A stretch of 64,000 nt of DNA, taken from contig NZ_SGWX01000001.1 of assembly GCF_004216535.1 (NCBI RefSeq), positions 124,001 through 188,000 on the forward strand. The letters are read 5' to 3'. Below are positions 33,154-40,570 of the stretch, one piece after another. The stretch comes from Xylanimonas ulmi (lineage in GTDB: Bacteria > Actinomycetota > Actinomycetes > Actinomycetales > Cellulomonadaceae). Numbering within the stretch: the stretch's first letter is position 1; each line of letters starts with the position of its first letter. The position numbers were made by a program, and so were the translations under genes. Below the pieces are notes generated by a model that searched no databases, was not told where the DNA came from, and was given only the letters and a program-made list of their open reading frames with translations.

Positions 33154-33660
33154 TCAGCGCACCCCGGCGAGCCAGTCGCGCCCGGCGGCCTCCTCGGCCG
33201 TGAGCGTCGATCGCACCGTGCCCGCGGTGGCCTGCTCGACGACCGAGGCGAACAGCGGGACCGTCGCGCGCACGTCACCCGTGTAGACCTGGCGAGCGCC
33301 CCCGTCCGCAAGCGGCTCCAACGTCACCGTGCCGGTCAGGCGCACCGGCGCCCCCGTGATCTCGAGCGCCACGGTGCCCACGCGGCGCCCGCCCCGAGCG
33401 GCCTCCCACACCTCGGCCTGGCGCACCTCGAGCCGCGCGCCGACGAACGGGCGCGCCTGCGCGGGGATCTGGTCGGTCGGCAGGGTGCGGCGCACCAGCA
33501 CCGTGAACCCGCCGTCGGGGTCAGAGTCGACGTCCGCCTGCTCGACGGTGCCCGCACCCGTCGTGCGCTCGGCCCGCCAGCGGACGAACGAGGCGTCGGC
33601 CAACATCGCGGCGACGTCCTCGACGCTCGCGGGATAGGTCTGCTCGACGTTCAGGTGCAC
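33154..33660 (-). CDS. DUF2505 protein (START-like fold)
   Basis: The 168-aa protein starts MHLNVEQTYPASVEDVAAML and has the DUF2505 pattern: a START/SRPBCC-like ligand-binding sheet (VEQADVDSDPDGGFTVLVRR, TLEPLADGGARQVYTGDVRA) ending in a helix (VVEQATAGTVRSTLTAEEAA). No catalytic residues are known for the family, which occurs throughout Actinobacteria. The GTG at 33660 has GGGAGGGACCC before it. It is a single gene between the ceb control region and pdtaS, divergent from the latter. Confidence 0.8.
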   Translation of the reverse strand: MHLNVEQTYPASVEDVAAMLADASFVRWRAERTTGAGTVEQADVDSDPDGGFTVLVRRTLPTDQIPAQARPFVGARLEVRQAEVWEAARGGRRVGTVALEITGAPVRLTGTVTLEPLADGGARQVYTGDVRATVPLFASVVEQATAGTVRSTLTAEEAAGRDWLAGVR

Positions 33661-33745
33661 GGGTCCCTCCCAGGCGGGTTGCCGGTGGCTGAACTCTAGC
33701 GCCAGCGAGCCCGCCGTTCAGGCGGGACGTGCGCATCCGCGCACG

Positions 33746-33751
33746 TAGGCT
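33746..33751 (+). promoter_or_regulatory. -10 element for leaderless pdtaS-like mRNA
   Basis: TAGGCT stands 6 nt before the GTG at 33758, with no Shine-Dalgarno between. Confidence 0.5.
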
Positions 33752-33757
33752 GGTCGC

Positions 33758-35248
33758 GTGTCCGCCATGAGTGATCTCGTCGCCCAGCATGCCGACCTCG
33801 CCCCGGGCGATGTCGAGTGGTTGCACCTGCTCGTGGGTGACTGGCAGATCGTCTCCGACCTGGCGTTCGCCGACCTCGTGCTGTGGCTGCCCTCGCGCGA
33901 CGGCGGGTTCGTCGCCGTCGCGCAGTGCCGCCCGTCGACCGGCGCCACGATCCACTACGACGACATCGTGGGATCCATCGCGTCGGGCGGGCTGCGCCCG
34001 CAGCTTGAGGCGGCGCTGCGCGAGGTGCGCCCGCAGCGCCCGCGCGAGCCGCGCTGGTTCGGCGCGTACGCGGTGCGCGAGGAGGCCGTGCCGGTGGTGC
34101 ACGCGGGGCGGGCCATCGCCGTCGTCGCGCGCCAGACCAACCTGGGCTCAGGTCGCACGCCCTCGCGCCTGGAGCTCAACTACGTCGAGTCGGCCGACGA
34201 CCTCATGGCGATGATCGCGCGCGGCGAGTACCCCGTGCCCAACGCGGCGACCGGGCCGCGGCGCGGCGCCCCGCGCGTGGGCGACGGGCTCATCCGCCTC
34301 AACTCGGAGGGCGAGGTGCTCTACGCCTCGCCCAACGCGCTGTCGTGCTTCCACCGCCTGGGCATCATCGGGCCGCTCGTCGGGCAGTCGCTCGTCGAGG
34401 TCACCAGCGGCACGATCGAGTACCAGTCGACCGTCGACGAGGCGCTGCCGCTCGTGGTCATGGGCCGCGCGCCCTGGCGCACCGACATCGAGACGCGCGG
34501 CGTCGCGCTGTCGCTGCGCGCGCTGCCGCTAACCGACCACGGGCAGCGCATCGGCGCCGTGCTGCTGTGCCGCGACGTGTCCGAGCTGCGCCGCCGCGAG
34601 CGCGAGCTGATGACCAAGGACGCGACGATCCGCGAGATCCACCACCGCGTCAAGAACAACCTCGCCACGGTCGCGGCGCTGCTGCGCCTGCAGGCCCGTC
34701 GGGTCGAGATCCCCGAGGCGCGCGAGGCGCTGGCCGAGGCCACCCGGCGCGTGGCGACCATCTCGCTGGTCCACGAGTTCCTGTCGCAGACCCTCGACGA
34801 GCAGGTCGAGCTCGACGGCATGCTGCAGCGCGCGCTGCGCATGACGGCCGAGGTCGCCTCGACGCGCACCTCGGTGCGCACCGTCCAGAACGGGTCGTTC
34901 GGGCTCGTCCCGGCCGAGGACGCGACGCCGCTCGCACTCGTGCTGACCGAGCTGGTCACCAACGCCGTCGAGCACGGGTTCCCCGACGAGCGCGAGACCG
35001 GAACGGTGCAGATCGACGTCGAGCGCGACGGCTCGCAGCTGCGGGTGCGGGTCACCGACGACGGCGTGGGCTTGGGCGACGGCGACATCTCCGACCTGGG
35101 CAAACAGTCCCGGTCGGGGCTGGGCAACCAGATCGTGCGCACGCTCGTGACCAACGAGCTCGGCGGGTCGATCGAGTGGCGCGTGCGCGAGGGCGGCGGC
35201 ACCGAGGTGGAGATCCAGGCGCGGCTGCGCGACACCCCGCGACCGTGA
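33758..35248 (+). CDS. pdtaS: PdtaS-like sensor histidine kinase
   Basis: The 496-aa soluble kinase has an N-terminal GAF-like domain (about 15-150), a PAS domain (about 175-275, LIRLNSEGEVLYASPNALSC) and a HisKA_2/HATPase core. The phospho-acceptor is H295 or H296 in EIHHRVKNNLATVAALLRLQ; the ATP lid region is VTDDGVGLGDGDISDLG and SGLGNQIVRTLV. There are no membrane segments. In Mycobacterium PdtaS (Rv3220c, beside whiB1) signals to the ANTAR RNA-binding regulator PdtaR; the same gene pair here supports the assignment. PdtaR is not in the window. A second start (ATG 33767) is three codons on. Confidence 0.88.
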   Translation: MSAMSDLVAQHADLAPGDVEWLHLLVGDWQIVSDLAFADLVLWLPSRDGGFVAVAQCRPSTGATIHYDDIVGSIASGGLRPQLEAALREVRPQRPREPRWFGAYAVREEAVPVVHAGRAIAVVARQTNLGSGRTPSRLELNYVESADDLMAMIARGEYPVPNAATGPRRGAPRVGDGLIRLNSEGEVLYASPNALSCFHRLGIIGPLVGQSLVEVTSGTIEYQSTVDEALPLVVMGRAPWRTDIETRGVALSLRALPLTDHGQRIGAVLLCRDVSELRRRERELMTKDATIREIHHRVKNNLATVAALLRLQARRVEIPEAREALAEATRRVATISLVHEFLSQTLDEQVELDGMLQRALRMTAEVASTRTSVRTVQNGSFGLVPAEDATPLALVLTELVTNAVEHGFPDERETGTVQIDVERDGSQLRVRVTDDGVGLGDGDISDLGKQSRSGLGNQIVRTLVTNELGGSIEWRVREGGGTEVEIQARLRDTPRP

Positions 35249-35343
35249 GGTCGCCCGTGGGGCATGCGCGCGGTGTCGTCGTCGCGCGACGGGTCGCCGA
35301 TGCGAGTCGATGCGAGTCGATCGTGAAGGGCCCGCAGACGTGA

Positions 35344-35379
35344 CTGCGGCCCGGCCCCCAGGCGGGGACCGGGCCGCAG
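35344..35379. terminator. Terminator hairpin between pdtaS and whiB1
   Basis: CTGCGGCCCGG (35344-35354) pairs with CCGGGCCGCAG (35369-35379), with CCCC/GGGG inside. It sits between convergent genes and can serve both. Confidence 0.7.
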
Positions 35380-35395
35380 GCGCGAGCGGGTGGCG

Positions 35396-35644
35396 TCAGC
35401 CGGCGCGGCGGGCGCGGGCGGTGCGGCGCTTGAGCGCGCGGCGCTCGTCCTCGGACATGCCGCCCCAGACGCCGGCGTCCTGGCCGGACTCGATGGCCCA
35501 CTTCAGGCAGGTGTCGACGACCTCGCACCGACGGCAGACCTGCTTGGCCTCTTCGATCTGGAGGAGCGCGGGTCCCGTGTTGCCGATCGGGAAGAAGAGC
35601 TCCGGGTCCTCGTCGAGGCAGGCTGCCTTGTGGCGCCAGTCCAT
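35396..35644 (-). CDS. whiB1: WhiB-family iron-sulfur regulator, WhiB1 type
   Basis: The 82-aa protein binds a [4Fe-4S] cluster by C9, C37, C40 and C46 (the C-x2-C-x5-C pattern) and has the GVWGG turn followed by the basic tail MSEDERRALKRRTARARR. It is nearly superimposable on M. tuberculosis WhiB1 (MDWRHKA start, DEDPELFFP, GQDAGVWGGMSEDERRALKRR), an essential nitric-oxide-sensitive partner of the primary sigma factor. AAGGAGATGAC precedes the ATG. The neighbour pdtaS is the same as in Mycobacterium. A dyad upstream at 35781-35802 and paired GGTGGG-ACTCCA repeats (35741-35775) mark its control region. Confidence 0.95.
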   Translation of the reverse strand: MDWRHKAACLDEDPELFFPIGNTGPALLQIEEAKQVCRRCEVVDTCLKWAIESGQDAGVWGGMSEDERRALKRRTARARRAG

Positions 35645-35780
35645 GTCATCTCCTTGCGTCAAATGTGCCCCGGCGCGCCGATGATGCACGAGGCTGAGAG
35701 CCGAGTGCGGGCGCACGGATGCCGGGAAGACTGTGTCTGGGGTGGGGACTCCACCAGTGGTGCGGTGGGAACTCCATCTA

Positions 35781-35802
35781 GGTTCACACCTCGTGAAGAA
35801 CC
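35781..35802. promoter_or_regulatory. Imperfect dyad in the whiB1 upstream region
   Basis: GGTTC...GAACC arms enclose TTCAC...GTGAA (35783-35797). It lies about 140 nt before whiB1 and 95 nt before the divergent membrane gene. The binding protein is unknown. Confidence 0.35.
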
Positions 35803-35896
35803 GCACAAGAGGTGTCAGGCGGGTTTCTGGTGCATGAACCGTGAGGTTTTGCTCACATTGTCGTGAAACCGCAGGTCGCCGGTACTCTGGGGGGTC

Positions 35897-36352
35897 ATGT
35901 CCGTGAGTCCGGAGCCCCTGCGAGACCCTGGTCAACACAGGTCCTCGATCGATCATCCCGCGCCAAGGCCGAGTGTGCGCGCGCTCGTCGGCGCTCTCCG
36001 CGTCGAGGCCGCGCTACTCGCCATCGCCGCACTCGCCGTCGTCGTCGATCTGATCGCCCGCGGCGGTCCGCATGACGGACGCGAGATCGGCATGGGGGCG
36101 TTCCTCGCGGCCTGCGCGCTCGGCGTCGGCTGGGCGCTGTGGTCCGCCGCCCGCGCGCTGCGCGCCGGACGCCGGTCAGGCCGGGCCGTGGCCATGACCT
36201 GGCAGATCTTCCAGGTGGTCGTCGGTGTGAGCGCGATGGGCGCCGGGTCGGCGGGAGCCGTGGCGCTCGGCGTGGTGCTGATCGCGCTCGCCGTGGGCGT
36301 CGGGGTGCTGCTGCTCCTGCCGCGTGTGGTCGAGGCGACGACGAGCCGCTGA
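35897..36352 (+). CDS. Small integral membrane protein next to whiB1
   Basis: The 151-aa product has four hydrophobic segments (VEAALLAIAALAVVVDLI, GAFLAACALGVGWALWSA, TWQIFQVVVGVSAMGAG, VALGVVLIALAVGVGVLLLL) after a 30-residue polar N terminus. A membrane protein stands near whiB1 in M. tuberculosis too (Rv3217c), but function is unknown. The ATG is preceded by GGGGGG and by TACTCT 8 nt upstream, so either normal or leaderless initiation is possible. Its last 177 nt are overlapped from the opposite strand by the EccC-like gene. Confidence 0.78.
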   Translation: MSVSPEPLRDPGQHRSSIDHPAPRPSVRALVGALRVEAALLAIAALAVVVDLIARGGPHDGREIGMGAFLAACALGVGWALWSAARALRAGRRSGRAVAMTWQIFQVVVGVSAMGAGSAGAVALGVVLIALAVGVGVLLLLPRVVEATTSR

Positions 36353-39300
36353 GGCCGCGTCGGCGGCGCGCGGCCCCGTCGCGGCGTGGTCCGTGGGCCC
36401 CGCCGCGTCGAGGTCCGGTGAGGCGACCTGGACCGGAACGACGACGCCGTCGACGACGAGCGCGCCGCGTCCCGGGTGCGGCGCCCCCGGCTCAGCCGCG
36501 TCGTCGAGCGCGGTGGCGAAAACCTCCTCGCTCCCGCGCTCGGCCGGCGCCAGCACGAGCCCGGTGCGTGTCGCGCGCAGGTGCGCGAGCAGCCCGCGAT
36601 GGGCCATCGAGGCGGACAGGGTGGTGGCGGACGCGACGACGGCGAGGGCGCCGTCGGCGGCGAGCTCGGCGAGCCGGTCGACCTCGAGCGGGCACGTCTG
36701 CGCGACCGTGTCGGCGTCGTCGAGCAGCAGCAATGGCGTCGCGGGGTCGCCCACCGCGGGGTCGCCCACTGCGAGGGCGTCGAGCGCGGTGCGCAGCGCG
36801 CCGGGCGTCGGCGCCACCAGTGCGGCGCCGAGACGCGCGGCGTCGGCGCACAACGCGCGGTCGCGCCCGACGACCACGACCCGGCGGGATCCGCGCGCCA
36901 GGCCGCGGGCCAGCGCCCGCAGCACGGACGTGCGGCCCGCGCCGCGCGGCCCGGTGACCAGTGCGCCCGCGGTGACGTCGAGGCGGACGGGAGTGGCGCC
37001 GTCGCCGCCGACGCCGACCAGCGGGGCGCCGGACTCGTCGCCGGGATGTGCGTCGCGGTCCAGGTCCGCGAGGCTCACGGCGTGGGGCAGCGGCAGCACG
37101 CGCGCCGGCGTCGCGACCGGTCCGGTCCGGCGCGCGGCGACGCCCGCGGCCGTGATGGCGTCGGTCATGTCCCCGGGCCTGGCGACCTGGCACTCGACGG
37201 GGTCGGCGCCCAGCCAGACGCCGCGGCCCGGCGTTCGGCCCCTGCCGGCCAGCGCGGTCGGGGACCCGAGGATCGCGTCGCCCGCGGCGTCGGCCGAGAG
37301 CAGCACGAGGCGCGGCCCGAACCGCGTGGCCAGCCCGCCGAGGCTCGCCGTGTCCGCCGTGACCGCGAACACCGCCCCGCCCGCCGCGAGCGCGGTGGCC
37401 AGGGGGTCGTGCGTGGGGGTGGCGAGCGCACCGCGCAGCTCCTCGACGCCGTCGACCAGCACGAGCGTCGGCGCTTGCTCTCGGTCGCGCCGTCCGCTCA
37501 CGATCCGCAGCAGCCGCAGGGCTCGGCGCGGGTCGTCGGGTCCGGCGAGCGTGCCGAACCCCGGGTGGGCGGCGAGCGGTTCCAGCACCGTGGCGGCCGA
37601 CGACGGAGCGAGCGCGTGCACGTGCCATCCCCGCGCCAGCGCGGCGTGGGCGAGTGTGCGCAGCGCGGTGGTGCGACCGGTGCGGGCGCGCCCGAGGACC
37701 GCGAGGTGGCCGGACGCCGGGTCCCACGCGACCGCGGTGCGCGACTGGGTCGACGGCGAGTCCCCGAGCGCGAGGGGGAGGGAGCCGGGTGGGACGGCGC
37801 CGATCTCGGCCTCCTCGACCGTGGGCGGCAGTGGCGGCAGCCACGGGGCGGGCCATCGGGGCGGGGCGTCCCCGGCCGCCGCGCGGGCGCGCGCGACGAG
37901 GTCAGCCACCGGGTCGGGCGCCGGGTCGCTCAGCGGGCGCGTCGTCGGGTCGCCCAGCGCGTTGGAAGCCGGCCCGGTCCCATGGTCGCTCAGTGGACGC
38001 GCCGCCGGGTTCGCCCACACGCCTCCGGGCATGTCGGACCATGCGGGCGCGCGCCGCGCGGGGGAGTGCGCCTGCCCGGGCACGGCGCCCGCGTACGCGC
38101 ACTGCAACGCGATCGGCGCCGACGCGCCGACCCGCAGCACGGCGCGCCCGGGCGTCCCGGAGGGGATGAGCGCCGCCGCGGGGGAGTCGAGCACGTCGTG
38201 CGAGTCGGCCACATCGACCACGCGCAGGGCCAGGCGCGCCGAGACGTTCGCGCGCACGTCGGCCGATACGGCGCCCGCGGGGCGTTGCGTCGCCAGCACC
38301 AGGTGCACACCGAGGGAGCGGCCTTGGGCGGCGACGCGCAGCAGACCCGGCAGCAGGTCGGGCAGGTCGTCGGCCAGCGCGCGGAACTCGTCGACCACCA
38401 CGACGAGGCGAGGCAGGACGCCCGGCGCCAGCGCGTCGGCGTCGGCGACCGCATGCTCGGCGAGGACCTCCTTGCGCCGCCGCAGCTCGGCGCGCAGCCC
38501 CTCCAGCGCGCGCGCCGCGAGCGCTGCGTCAAGGTCGGTGACCTGGCCGACGACGTGCGGCAGGTGGGCGCAGGCCCCGAACGACGCGCCGCCCTTGAAG
38601 TCGATGAGCGCGAGGGCGAGGTCGCGTGGCGTGCGCCGCAGTGCGAGGGCGAGCACGAACGCCTGCAGCAGTTCGGACTTGCCGGCGCCCGTGGTTCCCG
38701 CGACCAGCAGGTGGGGGCCGTCGGCGACCAGGTCGAAGGTGACCACGCGCCCGGCCGCGTCGACTCCGAGCGGCGCCGCCCAAGTGCCGACGGGGCCGGG
38801 CCTACCCGGCGCCCGCGCGCCCGCCAGTCCGTCCGCGAGCGCTCCCGCCGGCCCGTCCGGGAGCGGGTCAGCGGGCGCGTCCGGGAGCAGGTCGGCGAGC
38901 GGCACGACGGCGGGCAGTCGCGGGTCGGCCGGGTCGGCGCCCGCGGGCAGGGGAGACTCCTCGGCGCCCGACGCACCCCGTGGGCCCACGGCCCACAGCG
39001 CCGCCAGGTCGCGGCCGAGACTGCGGATGGCCGCCAGCCGGCGGGCGAACCGCTCGGCCCACGCGGCGCTGACCCCCACCAGGGGCTCGACCGCGGCGCC
39101 GCCGTCGGGTGCCGAGCGTCGCACGCGCGCCACGTCGTCCGAGCCGGGTTCCACGTCGATCGTCGCCCGGCACCACGACGGCGTGTCGGCGCCTGGCGGC
39201 AGGCACAGCACGACGGCGTCGCCCGCGCGGTGGGCGGCATGAGCCGCGTCGAGGTCGGCCTGGGTCGGGCAGTCGACGATCAGGGCGCGCGGCGTCGCGC

Positions 39301-40420
39301 GCGAGGGCTCACTTACGCCGAGCCAGCGGCACCACGCCCACTCGGGCCGTCCCGCTCCGGTCACGGCCACGGGCGACCCGCGCGCCGCGAGCTCGGCGGC
39401 GACCGCGCGTGCGGCGGCGCGCGCGTGGGGCAGCGTCCCGCGGATCGCCAGGGCGCCGTCGGGCACGGGGTCGGCGAGCGGTCCGTGTGGCGCGCGCAGC
39501 GCCGCCTGCCACGCGCTGGCGGTCGCGGCGAGCCCGGCCAGCGCGGCCTGGGCGACACGCGCGGGATCGACCGCAGGCCCCGGCGGCGCGCTTGCCCCGG
39601 CGCCGAACAGCGGGTCGGACGGTGGGGGGCCGGGGGTGCCGCCCGTCCGGGCCGCTCGGCGCCGGCGCAAAGCCGTGGTGATCTGCGGGAGCGCGGCGAG
39701 CAGGCCGACGAGCGAGAACAGCATGAAGGCCGGATGGCGCAGCGCGATCGCGAGCCCGACCGAGCCGAGCACCGGCAGCAGGGCCATGGCGAGCGTGAGG
39801 CCGATACCCGGCGACGCGGCGTCCGGCGCCGCCGCGCCTGTGGGTGGGCGGCCGAGCAGGGTGGCGGCGTCGCCCGAGCGGCGCAGCTCATAGCGGGCGT
39901 CCGCGTCCAGCACGTCCCCTGGCCGCCAGGTGCGGGCGGTACGGCCGAGGCGTCGTCGGCGCTCGCGGCCCGCGGTTCGGACGATGGCGACGCCGCGGCG
40001 CCGCGGGCAGCGCGCCCGCACCCGCCCGCGCGCCGAGACCCACACGCGCACGCCGGGGGCGAGGTCGACCGCTCGGCCGGGCGCGAGCGCGTGGAGCTCA
40101 CCCGCGTCAGGCCCCGTCAGACGGGACACCATCCACGGCGAGCGCAGCGCGTCCTGGTCAGCGGCGCCCCGCGGCCTGCTGGCGCCGGCTTCGACGCGGA
40201 GCGTCGCCCCGGCGAGCAGCGGCCGCTCGCCCGCCACGTCGCCAGGGCCGAGCCGCACGCCGTCGGCCCAGACGGTGGCGTGCCGCAGCTCGGGACGTCG
40301 CAGCAGGTCGGCGAGCGGCTCGCGCAGCGCCGCGAGCGTGCGTCCCGCGGGCAGCAGCACATCCTCGCCAGGGTGCACGGTGACGCGGACGTCGGGGCAC
40401 GCGGCGTTCGTCGAGGTCAC
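36176..40420 (-). CDS. EccC/EssC-like FtsK-SpoIIIE ATPase
   Basis: The 1414-aa protein looks like a type VII secretion motor. It has two N-terminal FHA-like regions (about 10-190), two transmembrane helices at about 205-248 and three ATPase modules. Only the first has an intact Walker A (GTTGAGKSELLQ, K581) and Walker B (LVVVVDEFRAL); the second (LGRARTGRTTALR) and third (GPRGAGRTSVLR) are degenerate, as in EccC. The GTG start was chosen because VRVTVHPGEDVLLPAGRTLA begins the fold soon after. The last 59 codons are antisense to the membrane gene and His/Arg-rich, unlike a real domain. No WXG100, EccB, EccD or mycosin gene is nearby, so its substrate is unknown. Confidence 0.82.
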   Translation of the reverse strand: MTSTNAACPDVRVTVHPGEDVLLPAGRTLAALREPLADLLRRPELRHATVWADGVRLGPGDVAGERPLLAGATLRVEAGASRPRGAADQDALRSPWMVSRLTGPDAGELHALAPGRAVDLAPGVRVWVSARGRVRARCPRRRGVAIVRTAGRERRRRLGRTARTWRPGDVLDADARYELRRSGDAATLLGRPPTGAAAPDAASPGIGLTLAMALLPVLGSVGLAIALRHPAFMLFSLVGLLAALPQITTALRRRRAARTGGTPGPPPSDPLFGAGASAPPGPAVDPARVAQAALAGLAATASAWQAALRAPHGPLADPVPDGALAIRGTLPHARAAARAVAAELAARGSPVAVTGAGRPEWAWCRWLGVSEPSRATPRALIVDCPTQADLDAAHAAHRAGDAVVLCLPPGADTPSWCRATIDVEPGSDDVARVRRSAPDGGAAVEPLVGVSAAWAERFARRLAAIRSLGRDLAALWAVGPRGASGAEESPLPAGADPADPRLPAVVPLADLLPDAPADPLPDGPAGALADGLAGARAPGRPGPVGTWAAPLGVDAAGRVVTFDLVADGPHLLVAGTTGAGKSELLQAFVLALALRRTPRDLALALIDFKGGASFGACAHLPHVVGQVTDLDAALAARALEGLRAELRRRKEVLAEHAVADADALAPGVLPRLVVVVDEFRALADDLPDLLPGLLRVAAQGRSLGVHLVLATQRPAGAVSADVRANVSARLALRVVDVADSHDVLDSPAAALIPSGTPGRAVLRVGASAPIALQCAYAGAVPGQAHSPARRAPAWSDMPGGVWANPAARPLSDHGTGPASNALGDPTTRPLSDPAPDPVADLVARARAAAGDAPPRWPAPWLPPLPPTVEEAEIGAVPPGSLPLALGDSPSTQSRTAVAWDPASGHLAVLGRARTGRTTALRTLAHAALARGWHVHALAPSSAATVLEPLAAHPGFGTLAGPDDPRRALRLLRIVSGRRDREQAPTLVLVDGVEELRGALATPTHDPLATALAAGGAVFAVTADTASLGGLATRFGPRLVLLSADAAGDAILGSPTALAGRGRTPGRGVWLGADPVECQVARPGDMTDAITAAGVAARRTGPVATPARVLPLPHAVSLADLDRDAHPGDESGAPLVGVGGDGATPVRLDVTAGALVTGPRGAGRTSVLRALARGLARGSRRVVVVGRDRALCADAARLGAALVAPTPGALRTALDALAVGDPAVGDPATPLLLLDDADTVAQTCPLEVDRLAELAADGALAVVASATTLSASMAHRGLLAHLRATRTGLVLAPAERGSEEVFATALDDAAEPGAPHPGRGALVVDGVVVPVQVASPDLDAAGPTDHAATGPRAADAASAARRRLDHTRQEQQHPDAHGERDQHHAERHGSRRPGAHRAHTDDHLEDLPGHGHGPA

Positions 40421-40521
40421 GCGCCCAGGATGCCGCCCGCGCGAGCGCCCCGGATCGCCCCTGTGGACAGCGGAAGCCCCGCCGGGCGCCGCCGCGGGCA
40501 CGGCCGAGCCCGGGCGCGCGC

Positions 40522-40552
40522 GAGGCCCCCCGCCGCACGGGCGGGAGGCCTC
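40522..40552 (-). terminator. Terminator hairpin after the ABC permease gene
   Basis: GAGGCCCCCCGCC (40522-40534) pairs with GGCGGGAGGCCTC (40540-40552) with one mismatch, 19 nt after the permease stop on the minus strand. Confidence 0.7.
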
Positions 40553-40570
40553 GGACGCGCCCAGCCGGCG

